Assembly: GCF_019112545.1 (NCBI RefSeq)
Contig: NW_025064889.1
Location: 951,654 to 1,015,653, forward strand
Direction: 5' to 3'
DNA length: 64,000 bases
Origin: Guyanagaster necrorhizus
Lineage: Eukaryota; Basidiomycota; Agaricomycetes; Agaricales; Physalacriaceae
A model generated the notes under the pieces. It was not told the DNA's origin, searched no databases, and saw only the letters and a program-made list of their open reading frames with translations. The position numbers and the translations under genes are program-made. Below are positions 9,181 through 20,860 of the stretch, piece after piece; positions within the stretch are counted from its first letter, which is position 1; every line of letters starts with the position of its first letter.

Positions 9181-12100
9181 TTGCAGTCACCATGCTTATT
9201 CTCTTCCAGGTGATGACTGTGCCTGCTGTTTCTTCACTAGCTGACATCAGCTAGCTGGCCTTGCCAGGTCTGCTTGCTTTGTTATTTCTCTGATGATATC
9301 TCTGACAGCAGTAAACTGTCTCAGACCCCCAGAGTTATTTCTCATGCCAGGAGCCAGTCACATTGGCTATATTCTGCTTCCCTGTGTTCAACCAGTCATT
9401 CCATCTGACTCACCAAAGATGCTATTTCTTGGTATGATGCAGAGTCCCTTGCTGCATTATGCATGCTAAGGCACCATATGTATGCATGCAAAGCTCAGAG
9501 TGGTATCCATACTATTCATTCCTGGAATAATATTCCTCTACTCATTAACTTGTTGTCATCAGTCTATTCCTCTATTCAATATCTATTTACTCAGATACCT
9601 TTCTTTGGGTCTCAGTTCTCTGTTCTAAGGCATGTCCCATCAGTGCATCAATAGCTGTGCATCTTTGATCAATGTGATCAGACTTGCCAATCATATTTCG
9701 ATCATAGTCTTTTTATTTTTAGCATGTCCTCTTGTAATAGTATTGGTGCATTTAGAGCCAAGTGCTGAGATCTCATATGCAGCCTAACCCCTCTGGTATT
9801 AGTCTGTTACTAGGTCATGCACTCTGCTTATTATTACTTCAGTTTAGCATTATGATAGCTAGGTTTCTGGGCACTCTAGTCCTATTTTCTGTTACATGCT
9901 TACTGGACTGGAATGCAGTCCATGTATTCGCAATTTTCACAATTTTACATGTCTGAACATGGAGAGGGCATGTCATATCCCTCCCACTAAGATCTGGACC
10001 TTTTATGGTCTCTTTAGTCAGTCTATTTCCACAGTTTCCAAAGCTCCTGTCAATATGACTGTGAGGGAGACTGTTAACCATACCATTTATGCACATGCCT
10101 TTCATCTGGCCATTGATCTCCAGTTCCACAAACCTCCTTCCCATCAGGCCCTAGAATCCATAAAGCTTTCTATGCTTTCTGTTGCTTCTGACTCTTTGAC
10201 CAAGTGAGTCTTTTCTTTCTGTTTTTTGTTCACATTCTGATTGTATTTTCTTTACAAACCACCTGCATGATTGCGCAGTAGCCAGGAATATGTCTACTAT
10301 TGTCATTCCAATAAAAATCCTTATTTCATCCATCCTCCTCTGGTATGTTTGTCTTTTCTGTTCCTCATTTCTATTCTTATTTTCTCACTCACTAGCTTTC
10401 CTGGCCATGCTTTAACTGCACTTTGGCTGGTTTCTTTGGCTGGTTTCTCTGAGGAGTGCATTTTTGAGAGTGGAGTTGGCAAGGAGATCTGTATGTACTA
10501 TAGATCCACTCATCATGAACATTGCTCTGCACACTGGGATGCCAATCAGCTCCATTGTGCCACTACCTTATTGGACCCTCTCATTCTCAGTGATGATGGT
10601 GGTATGTCTTTTCCAATCTCTATTCATTTCTGGTCTGCCTGATTGTCTTGCTCTTAGCTATTCATCATAGCATTGACTGTATTAAGCATATTGAGATCAA
10701 GATCAAGCTGCTCACAAGGTCTCTTCAGCTCTTGTATGAGGACCAGCAGCAGGTTGTAGGCAAGCTTACTGATGGTCTTGATGCCATTGCTTCTCATGAG
10801 CATGGTACTAAGATCATCGAAGCTTATGCATAGATCTCTGATCTCCTCAAATCTTTCTTGGTATGTCTTGGTTCTAAGGATGCATCTATCAATGTGAATG
10901 CTATGGTGTCTAGCTCTGACACTGAGTAAAGCCTGGTACCTCTCTTAACACATCTTGGGTGCTTGTACTTCTTTCTGTTTCCTTTCTTCATATTATATTT
11001 TTTTGTAGATATTCTTCTTTATTTATAGCAGCACTCAGAGTCTTTAGATGCAGCCAGCAGTAGTGCTCTATTCATAGCTCATTGTCATGTTGTGTGCTCT
11101 TTTTCTTGTGGACCTGTAGGACTCTAGTATACCAATATACCTCTTTTGTTGTGCTCTTTTTGATTTCAGCTGAGCCTGAGTTTCATATTTCAATCTCTCT
11201 GGCTTACAAGAGCCCTGATTACTATGTTGGCTCATACCTGAGTCCCACACATCGGTATTCTTTGTTCATTATTTCTCCTTTTCTGTCATTTCATAAGCTG
11301 TCCTGTTGCTCTCTTCTGATCTGTTCTTCTTATTTCCTTGGTGGGATGTCAGTATCATTGCATGTTGACTCTTCTTTAACTGTCTGGATCTGTCACTGCT
11401 ATCAATAATTTGATTTTCTGTCATTATTCCATTATTTCTTTTTTATTCTTCTATTTCTATGCCTAGCAGGGCTTGCAATCACAAAATTTACTGTCTCTGT
11501 TATGGTAATACTCTAGGTATACCACTATATCCCTCACACTAAAAGCATCTAACTGTTCTCAGTTATAATTCAAATGACAATTCATTTATTTTATAAGGCT
11601 AAATCAGGTTTTCAAGTCCTGCACATGTCAAACATTAGTTTTCTGAGCTCGACATCCTTAATGTCTGTCCTTTCTCACAGAATTTCTTTTTCTGTTATTA
11701 TTTTCCTGATCAAATATTATTATCACATGGGTATAAAGATTGAGGGTTTTTCATCTTGTTTTGACTTCACTCACCACCTCTCTTATTGTCTTCACTGTTA
11801 CTTGTCCATTTCTTCTCTGTTCTCTGTCAACATAATCTCTACTTTCATTGTTGTGAAGGTTGTCATCATGTTCCTCTGCAAGGATCCTGCTACTACTGTG
11901 AATGATCATTTTGATCAACTCCAGGAGTATACTGTATGTGTTTGTGCATTATTTCTGCCATTTTACTGACTTCTATATGATAGTCTCATCTTGAACATTA
12001 TAAAAGTGAGCTCACCAAGGATAAGGACCTCAAAGAGTTGATTTTTCATGCTTGCACTGCCATTGAAAAGGAATTCCATACCAATACTTCCAAGCAGCCT

Positions 12101-13310
12101 ATCCATAAGGTGCTCAAGACCATCACTGGGTGGGTTCAAAGTGAGCGAGGTCAGCTTGCAGATGGTGGGCCAGGTGCTCCTTCCATTCCAACTGGCCCTT
12201 GTCATGACCCTAAGTCAGTTTGTAATTGTTTTCTCTGTTTAATAGTTCCTCTGACTGATTTTCTCCTGCTAGGCTGGGGTCATTGCACGCAATAAGGGCA
12301 AAGGCCGCGCTATTCGTCGTTCTCGTGTCACCGTTGATACTGAGTCTGATGATGATGAGGATGACCCAGACAAGGTAGTGGTCTATTCTGATTCTGATAC
12401 TGAGTCTATTAAAGTATGCCTAGTCTTCATGATCTCTGCTTGACTATCTGACCTCCAATCTCCTCAAGATGGTCATTGATGAGGAGGCCTCCAGGGCTGG
12501 GCGGTTTCTAAAGTTTTCCAAGACTAGATCCAGCGATGTGGTTACTGGGGACAAGTGTAAGGAACCCTACAAGGTCAGAGTCTTTGCATATTATTGGTGT
12601 CCCCTTCACTAAGAGATTGTAATTCTAGAAAGAGCCATCTTCCTGTGTGCATTGTGGCACCAATAGTCATTCTTTTGCTGATTGCTCCAACAAGAGTCAG
12701 ATATGTTGTCTCTTTTTCTTGTCTACCACTTGTGTTTCTGACCAGTAAAGTGACTCAGGCAACTTCCCAAAGGTTTATCAGCAAAGATGGTGCTCATGCT
12801 TGCAAGTGTGCTAAGCTATCGTTTCCACTTCCATCAGCCCAGGAGTATTTTCCTTGTGGTTCTCATGGGATCAGAGAGCAGTGCCCTGCCTCAGCTCTTG
12901 AACTTGTTAGTGTCTGTATGTATCTCTTTTTCATTGCTCACTATGTCATTTCCTAGTTGCACTCTTTATATTTTCAGTTGCCAATGACAAGGGAGCTGCT
13001 CCTAGTGTCCATGCTTTGTGCAAGAGTTATAAAGGATCAGCCATGGGTCATTTCATGGTGGAGAGATCTGAGCATCTGGCCAAGCTTGAGAGTGCCCTCA
13101 TGGGTGATGTCCTTGTGCTCCAGCACACTTTATACACTGCTGAGAAACAGCATGCTTTCCTCCTTAATGAACTTGAGCATGTCCAGTCTGCCCTTCATCT
13201 CTTGGTTCCAGCGCTAGCAGACTCTGGAGATCCTGCTCCTGTAGAGACTGAGACTCCTTTTGCTCCTTCCACCTCATCTAATGTGGAGCCTCCATCTGCC
13301 TGATCCTAGG
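9180..13310 (+). pseudogene. Decayed multi-exon gene with CCHC zinc knuckle (element-associated)
   Basis: Open plus-strand blocks separated by short intron-like spacers can be strung together. One block lies at about 9960-10200 (NMTVRETVNHTIYAHAF). A helical block follows at about 10650-10930, and another at about 12010-12215 (EHYKSELTKDKDLKELIFHA). A basic/acidic exon at about 12275-12410 holds RNKGKGRAIRRSR, then Asp/Glu-rich sequence. A perfect C-x2-C-x4-H-x4-C knuckle lies at about 12640-12685, a Cys-containing block at about 12780-12900, and a final helical block at 13016-13303. Stops and missing splice sites show decay. The knuckle and basic stretch suggest a nucleic-acid-binding, gag-like or transposon-linked protein. 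I do not recognise the family, and exon borders are approximate. Confidence 0.4.
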
Positions 13311-13423
13311 GCAGTAGTGGTACTTGACATCTATGGTACTCATCCATCATCTGGTCATCCTTTACTGGTTTGTCATGATCTCTTATTCTCCTTTTCTGTC
13401 TTTGACTCCAATGTAGCACTCTT

Positions 13424-14075
13424 TTAAACCTTCTTAACTGTGTCTGACACTTTTGGAGTTGGTGAATCTTCAAACTCTTTAGTGAAGTTTGATGGCCATC
13501 TGTCTTTTGGTTCTGGTGACTCTAATATCTTTTGCAATTCTTTTGAATCTTTGCACAGCCAGTGCATGACCTTATCATCAATTTCTATGGAATTGCATGT
13601 GAGGTATGGGATCATGCAGAATGCTGCAATCTTTGAACCAATTAGCATGCCATCTAGTTCTGCCAGAATATAGTTTCTTGCACTTGAGTAGTTCAGTACA
13701 ACTAAGGGACCTAGATACCATGGTTTTATCTTTGTATTCAGTGTGCTCTCAATCTGTGTATTGTGCATTAGAACTAAATCCCCTTGTTTGAAGTTATAGG
13801 ACTTAATTTTATTTGCATGCATTGTTACATACTTTAATGTATCTTGTTTCTTTTTCTCATCCATATGATTACTCAACTAGCCACATCACTTCTAGCACAT
13901 CAAGTGGTAATATTGAATGTGCACCAGTAACTGCAAAGAAGGAAGAGCATCCTACCCATTTTCTGACAGTGATTCTGTCAGCCCACATCACTAGCATGAA
14001 GAAATACAGCCCCACTGGCATATGATAATTGTGACCATCCACTCTTTGAGAATTTAGCTGAGCTAGTGGAATCAC
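13424..14075 (-). pseudogene. Gypsy integrase fragment (family C type), end of core plus GPF/Y domain
   Basis: The minus-strand reading gives the end of an integrase core (WADRITVRK, LPLDVLEV) from 14075. It continues in another frame with KIKSYNFKQGDLVLMHNTQ, KPWYLGPLVVLNY, ILAELDGM and AAFCMIPYL, the typical order of the GPF/Y C-terminal domain. The longest uninterrupted frame is 13876 down to 13424 (150 codons). Catalytic residues and upstream RT are absent here, and family A gag sequence begins right after it. Confidence 0.75.
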
Positions 14076-14089
14076 TCACTGCTTGGCCT

Positions 14090-17000
14090 GATCTTTTACC
14101 TCCTCAGGCTTGTTGTCCTGCCTGAAGTCTTCTTCTTTCTTCATTAACTCAGCGATCTGCACTCTAATATCTTTCTGCATGTGTTTGTTCTTCTTCTGAG
14201 GGTAGTTTCATGCCATATGGCCCTTCTGGCTGCAATTGAAGCACTTCCCCTCCTTCTTAAGACAATCCATGTCCATTGGCTGACCTGTTCCAGTGTATGT
14301 TGTGCCTGTACCAGTTCGCTTCTCACTGAATGAAGAAGTTGGGGCCATACTTCCAGGCTTGGTGGGTGTGGTTGCACTGAGAGTGGAGGGCTTCAGACCC
14401 TGTCCCTGATTCCTGTAACCACCCCATGATAGAGTGGCTGATTCTGCCTTCTGTCATTGTCATTCTCTGTATATGGTGATAATGCATGCCTTCCATTCAT
14501 CATACCCAACCAGGATACCATGTCTGATATCTGAGATGATCTTGAGATAAGGGGCTGATACCCCCATCTTCATGTATTTGACCATTCTTCCAGTATCAGC
14601 TATGTCATCTCAGACTCTGGCAAGCTTGCTGAGTTGTTCCAGCTCATCGAAGTAATCAGTGGCTGATTTATCTCCCATCTTGAAGTCCTTCATCTTCTGT
14701 TTATAGACTTCTTGGATAGCTGGGTCTATAAACTTATTGATAATCATTTGTTTGAACACTGGCTAGAAGGGATATCAGTGATGGGATTGTGTGATAGACT
14801 AGAATATGGGAAATATCAGGGTCCATCATGTTTTAGTCTTATCAGCCATATGAGTTGCCACAAATGTCATCTTGTACATGTCAGCAAGGAAATATGAGGT
14901 GAATATCTGGAAATATTGATTACAGTCAACTAGAAAATGATTGATATTGTCAAATGCTTCTCAGAAAAGGCAGGGCTCGGATACAGGAACTGGTTTGACC
15001 TAAAGAATCTGAGCCCCTGCATCAAGGGTGGACATCAGATTTGGTAGTCCATCAGGGGGTGGTCCTGACCAGCTGCTCAAGGATCCTGGGAAAGAATGGA
15101 GAGAGCCATCATTGGCTACAGGACTCCCTAGTGGTGGTACTTCCTTCCATATGATCCACTCATTCTTGATTGTTCAGCCCTGCACAATTGCCACAGGGTC
15201 ATTTTCTGTGGGGTTAAGTGGGGCTGAGGCTTCTGGAGCTTTACTGCCTTCAGCCTTGTCTGACAGAGGTTGTCTGACAAATAGTTGCTGAATCAGCAGC
15301 TTCCATGGATTCAGGTAATAGCTGCTCAGTTGGAGTCAGCTTCGGGAGAGCTGAAATGCCATGCTGCAGATGGCTGAGGTGGCAAATGAATATTATGATG
15401 ATATCATTTGGATTGTTGGTGCCATGTTGGCCAGCTTAGATAGCACAACACTCAGTATCCATAGTCTTGGCATTGTGCTATACTTAAGCCTGTATGGTGG
15501 CAACACCTGCATCTGGTGTTCTAAATATCATTTATTATAAATAAAAATAGCCTGCTCAGTGGCTGCATACTGTAAAATTTCCACCTGCTTGATGTAATCA
15601 GCAGTGGTATATCTTTGACCCATAGATGACACTAACCAAGTGTCATCTATCTATAGCATAGTTGTACCATCCCAGTACAACTTCATAAAGTTCTTCTTCT
15701 GTGCCTCTTGCACTAATTCCCTCTGCTTCTCTTCATGTGTCTGTATATTCTATAAACTGATCCAGTCAGTTGGGGGATCTTCAACTTCCTCATCATGATC
15801 CTCCTCTCCCTCATCATCTGTGTCCCCACTGGTAGTCTTGCTGTCCATGTCTCCCTCAAGGAGAGAACTGTCATGCAGGTCATAGACCTCTGGAATGGCC
15901 ATGCTGGGGCTGCATGCTGGGTCTGGCATCATTGGATCCAGGTTGAGAAGAAGGCTGCTGCTCAGGCTGCCCCTGCTGCTCTTTCTCATCTCCTTCCTCT
16001 GTTGCTGCTGCCATTGCTCTGCAATACCAATGGAAGTTTCAATAAAATTGGGGGTTGAGGAAAAGGGTGGTGAAATCTCTATTGAAGAACCTTCTAATGT
16101 CACCTGTGGGATCAATGCCTTCATCATCCCCTCTGACTGTCCTGTGGTCTGCTGATATTCTATCTTCTCAGATGGGAATATCGTCAGTCTCTGCAATGGT
16201 ATTGGTCCTGTAAGATAGCAGGTGGTCATCATGGTGGAGGGTCAGTCAGTGGATGTTGTTCATATGGACAACTTTCTCAACTGACCCTGTTCAGGGGTCA
16301 GGCTTGCTGGCAGGAGTGGCAGGTTCCCAGAATAGAGAGTCAGGTATACTGTTGGTAGTAGTTCCAATGAGCATACTAGTTCCTCTCCCTTCCAAACCTT
16401 TTTGTCATTTCCTCTTCTGGGCATGAAGATAGCATCCAAAGAGGGTGTTCTCTTTTGTGATTTCATTATTGACCTATGCCTGCTCCTTGAGGTACTCAGA
16501 AACGTTACTGGGACATCGAACTTGATCCTCTCAGGAGAGGACCAGGATGGCATTGTCAGCTCATTGTGTTCTTTTTAGAACCATTCATATGCCCTCTGCT
16601 CAACTGGTATTACTGCTAGCTGTGTGGTGCTCCAGCTGGTCAGCCTCGATAGCAGCAGCTTGCCACCAGTCATGCTCATCGCTGTCATCATTGAAGTAGA
16701 GGTCATTATCGGCCTCTGTTCTGTGGTTAGTGCTCCTACTGTGTACTGACATGATCTCTGAAATTTCTGGTCTCTTGAGCCATCCATAGGGCATCAAGAG
16801 AGTCTCTAGCACAGCATCTAATGCTGGTGCTAGGAATGGGGGTTGTTATCCTTGTTGCTAGGATGCTTTGCTCAGGAGATGAGATAGGGGTGTCAGGTCT
16901 GGGTTGTTGAAACCCTGTAGCCCAAGGGTTTCCAGGGTCTCAGATGACTGCAGATGGGAGTCATGGGGGATATTCATGCTGCTGGCACTGCTCCTCTTCT

Positions 17001-17155
17001 TCTCTAGAATATTTTTCAGTCAAGCTCCCAGGGATGTTTTCAGGATTGGGTCCTTCTGCATGTCAGAAGGACTGTTGGGCAGAGGCAGGGATGTCATAGA
17101 GGAGGAGGTCTGGTGTGACATTTCATAGGATGGTGCAGTGATGTGCTTGGTAATG
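14090..17155 (-). pseudogene. Family A gag remnant
   Basis: The minus-strand stretch runs from about 17155, where it is colinear with the gag start of the element at 1545-6097, down to a zinc-knuckle region at about 14190-14260. The knuckle reads C-F-N-C-SQKG-H and then has a TGA and a Tyr where the last Cys should be, both explained by G-to-A changes. The longest open part is 16232 down to 15750 (160 codons), rich in Ser, Asp and Glu. No LTR remains at its 5' side. The piece is probably a truncated or nested family A copy. Confidence 0.6.
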
Positions 17156-17482
17156 GCTAAGTGACTAAGAGAGGTGAATAAAGAATGAACTCTCAAACAC
17201 CAACACTTAACCACTCAATACACAATCACCAAATACAGTTGAGGTCAGTTGTTTTGAGTATGATAGAAGCACTCTTGCAGTCTTAAATAAAATCAAAGAA
17301 ACAGTCAATAAAGACAGTTATTCAACTCTATCTTGCTTTCAAAGATGCAATACTTGTGAGAGTAGTTTATAGCAATATTTAAATATAATTAGGACTTAGA
17401 ATCAATGCCAAATTGTGCTCCAAATCAACTTAGAATATTCTGAAACTCAATGAACTCCAAAACTCAAATACTAAGTCTATCA
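17156..17482. other. AT-rich stretch before assembly gap
   Basis: No gene recognised. It contains Ca/aa-rich sequence and a TATA-like aatatttaaatata near 17375, and could be part of an LTR cut by the gap. Confidence 0.3.
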
Positions 17483-18457
17483 NNNNNNNNNNNNNNNNNN
17501 NNNNNNNNNNNNNNNNNNNNNNNNNNNNNNNNNNNNNNNNNNNNNNNNNNNNNNNNNNNNNNNNNNNNNNNNNNNNNNNNNNNNNNNNNNNNNNNNNNNN
17601 NNNNNNNNNNNNNNNNNNNNNNNNNNNNNNNNNNNNNNNNNNNNNNNNNNNNNNNNNNNNNNNNNNNNNNNNNNNNNNNNNNNNNNNNNNNNNNNNNNNN
17701 NNNNNNNNNNNNNNNNNNNNNNNNNNNNNNNNNNNNNNNNNNNNNNNNNNNNNNNNNNNNNNNNNNNNNNNNNNNNNNNNNNNNNNNNNNNNNNNNNNNN
17801 NNNNNNNNNNNNNNNNNNNNNNNNNNNNNNNNNNNNNNNNNNNNNNNNNNNNNNNNNNNNNNNNNNNNNNNNNNNNNNNNNNNNNNNNNNNNNNNNNNNN
17901 NNNNNNNNNNNNNNNNNNNNNNNNNNNNNNNNNNNNNNNNNNNNNNNNNNNNNNNNNNNNNNNNNNNNNNNNNNNNNNNNNNNNNNNNNNNNNNNNNNNN
18001 NNNNNNNNNNNNNNNNNNNNNNNNNNNNNNNNNNNNNNNNNNNNNNNNNNNNNNNNNNNNNNNNNNNNNNNNNNNNNNNNNNNNNNNNNNNNNNNNNNNN
18101 NNNNNNNNNNNNNNNNNNNNNNNNNNNNNNNNNNNNNNNNNNNNNNNNNNNNNNNNNNNNNNNNNNNNNNNNNNNNNNNNNNNNNNNNNNNNNNNNNNNN
18201 NNNNNNNNNNNNNNNNNNNNNNNNNNNNNNNNNNNNNNNNNNNNNNNNNNNNNNNNNNNNNNNNNNNNNNNNNNNNNNNNNNNNNNNNNNNNNNNNNNNN
18301 NNNNNNNNNNNNNNNNNNNNNNNNNNNNNNNNNNNNNNNNNNNNNNNNNNNNNNNNNNNNNNNNNNNNNNNNNNNNNNNNNNNNNNNNNNNNNNNNNNNN
18401 NNNNNNNNNNNNNNNNNNNNNNNNNNNNNNNNNNNNNNNNNNNNNNNNNNNNNNNNN
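17483..18457. other. Assembly gap (975 N)
   Basis: An uninterrupted run of N. Any open reading frame spanning it is artificial. Flanking sequence is repeat-derived on both sides. Confidence 0.99.
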
Positions 18458-18499
18458 ATAGTCCTCTACTGGCTAATGATTCTCAGTTACTAGCATATT

Positions 18500-20860
18500 C
18501 TAGTGTGTTATGCAGAATTTGCAAATTATAGGGCTGGACATGTAGCCTGCATATCAGCAAGGCCATTTTAAGGAGGAGTACTTTCCTCCTGTAACCATCT
18601 CAGCTGTAGAGCATACTCCTTGGATACAGAAGAACATACCAATTCCACCAGAAATATTTGATCAGATATATAAGATAATAAAAACTAAAATTGATGCAGG
18701 AGTGTATGAGCCATCAAACTCCTCTTATTGCTTGCATTGGTTTTGTGTGGTTAAGAAAGATGGAAAGAGCCTGAGACTAGTCCATAGCCTGGAGCCCTTG
18801 AATGCAGTCACAATCAAGCACTCGGAAGTGTCTCCAGCAACAGATGAGCTAGCAGAGCACTTTGCAGGACATTCCTGTGAAGGCACATTGGATCTCTATA
18901 TAGGATATGATGAGAGAACCTTAGATGAGGGATCTAGAGATCTTACCACATTCCAAACATCATTTGGCATGCTAAGACTCATGACATTGCCCATGGGATG
19001 GACAAACTCTGTACTAATATTTCATGATGATGTGACATATATATTGAAGGATGAAGTACCTCACATCATTATACTATATGTAGATGATGTTCTGGTATAA
19101 GGACTGAAAATGTGCTATGAAATTAAAGATGAGGGATATGAAACTATCAAGAAAAACTGAGGGATTCACAGATTTGTGTAGGAGCACTTCCAGAATATGA
19201 ACCATGTTGTACAGCACATGAAATATGCTGGAGGAACTTTCTCTGGTCATAAAGCTGTTCTTTGCACATTAGAGATCATAGTTGTGGGACACTGTTGCAC
19301 CTATGAAGGCAGAAAACCCGAAACAGACAGAGTAGGAGTGATAATGTGATGGGGACCATGTGAAGACTTAGAAGATGTGCATTCTTTCCTGAGAACAGTG
19401 GGAGTACACAGGATGTTCATTAAGGATTATGCCAAGAAAGCAGATGCCTTGACAAGATTAACTCACTTAAAAGTACCATTTGAATTTAGAGATGAGCAGA
19501 GAGAATCAATGCAGATATTGAAGGATGCATTGTGCTCTAGCCTATCTTTGATGCCAATTGATTATGAACTGGACACAGATGTGATATTGGGAGTAGACAC
19601 ATCATACCATGCAGTTGGATTCCATATCTGTCAAGTCAATCCAGATAACCCAAAGTGAAGGAGATATACACACTTTGGTTCCATTGTTTTAAATGAGCAG
19701 GAAGCATGCTTTTTACAACCAAAATAGGAGCTCTATGGACTATTTAGAGCCCTGCATGCTTGCTGACATTGGCTCTTTGGAGTGAGAAAATTGGTGGTAG
19801 AGACAGATGCAAAATACATTGCAGGAATGCTTAGAAACCCGGATGAAGTTCCTAATGCTGCAATAAACAGATGGATAGAGTCTATTCTGATATTCCACTT
19901 CATATTGGTACATATCCCAGGTGAGAGACATGCACCAGATAGATTATCTAGGTGCAGTTTCCAGCCAGGAGATGAAGAATACTCAAACCCAGAAGATGAA
20001 TACAGTCCACCAGAGGAGAAACCATGGGAATTCATCAATGAGACTGAAGATGAGATAGAAGACATTGCAGAATTTAAAGAGAGAATTGACACTCAGTATG
20101 GCTTTGTAACAGTTGCCAGAGTGGTACATGACTTCCATGAAGACAAAGTAATACAGAAAGCCTTGGAGCACAGTGAAACATGTGCAGTACTATATAACAC
20201 AGGACTACTGCTCTCTGATGCTGCCAAGTACAGTGACATAGCAAGTTATGATGAATCATGAAGGAGCAGGTATGCAAAGATGCTAGATAAGCGATTGCCA
20301 CAGGTAATTCAGTGGCATGAGAACCCTACCATGCAGGTACCTGAATTTAATGATAATCAATACCGGAACTTCATAAGATATGCAAAGAACTTCATGGTGG
20401 ATAAAGGAAAGCTATATAGATGAGATATAGAGTTGGAATATAAGCTAGTCATCTATCCAGAGAAGAGGATGTATATAATGAAAGCTGCACATGATCAGCT
20501 TGGACACTGAGGTATATATGCGATAAAAATATTGATTAAAGAGAGATTTTGATGGCCAGAGATGGAGCATGATATCTCATGGTTTGTTAGCACTTGCAAC
20601 ATATGCCAGGAGCACCAGAAGACCATCAAGGCACCCCTAATGATGACCTTTACACCATTAATCTTCCAGGTATTACATGCAGACACAATGCACATGTCAG
20701 AGACATCAAACCATCACAGATATATTGTGCATGGACATTGTGCCCTAACTAGCTGGATGGAAGGATGAACCTTAGCAAGTGAAACTGCACAAGCAATCAC
20801 AGAATAGTTATTTGAAGATATCAGCTGGACAGACTGACTTTATCTCTGTAGTAACACCAC
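18500..20860 (+). pseudogene. Family C gypsy pol remnant: RT, RNase H, integrase
   Basis: Plus-strand reading with RT at about 18580-19100 (WFCVVKKDGKSLRLVHS, FQTSFGMLRLMTLPMGW, and YVDD near 19078). RNase H-like sequence follows at about 19377-19940 (DVILGVDTSYHAVGF; ETDAKYIAGMLRNPDE; HIPGERHAPDRLSR), then an acidic linker and a second domain at about 20280-20860 with integrase zinc-region features (CNICQ) and LHADTMHMS. Frames are broken by TGA, TAG and frameshifts. The 5' part falls in the assembly gap. The 3' side stops inside the integrase core where family A begins. Confidence 0.8.

Noticed and set aside
13440..14025. Plus-strand frames over the integrase fragment
   Set aside because: The minus strand carries clear GPF/Y-domain motifs. 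The plus frames are shadows.
15795..16155. Leu/Cys-rich hydrophobic frames on the plus strand resembling membrane segments
   Set aside because: They are the reverse complement of the Gln/Ser/Glu-rich gag remnant on the minus strand.
17450..18493. A 347-codon open frame across the N run
   Set aside because: It consists almost entirely of unknown bases. The frame is an artefact of the assembly gap.
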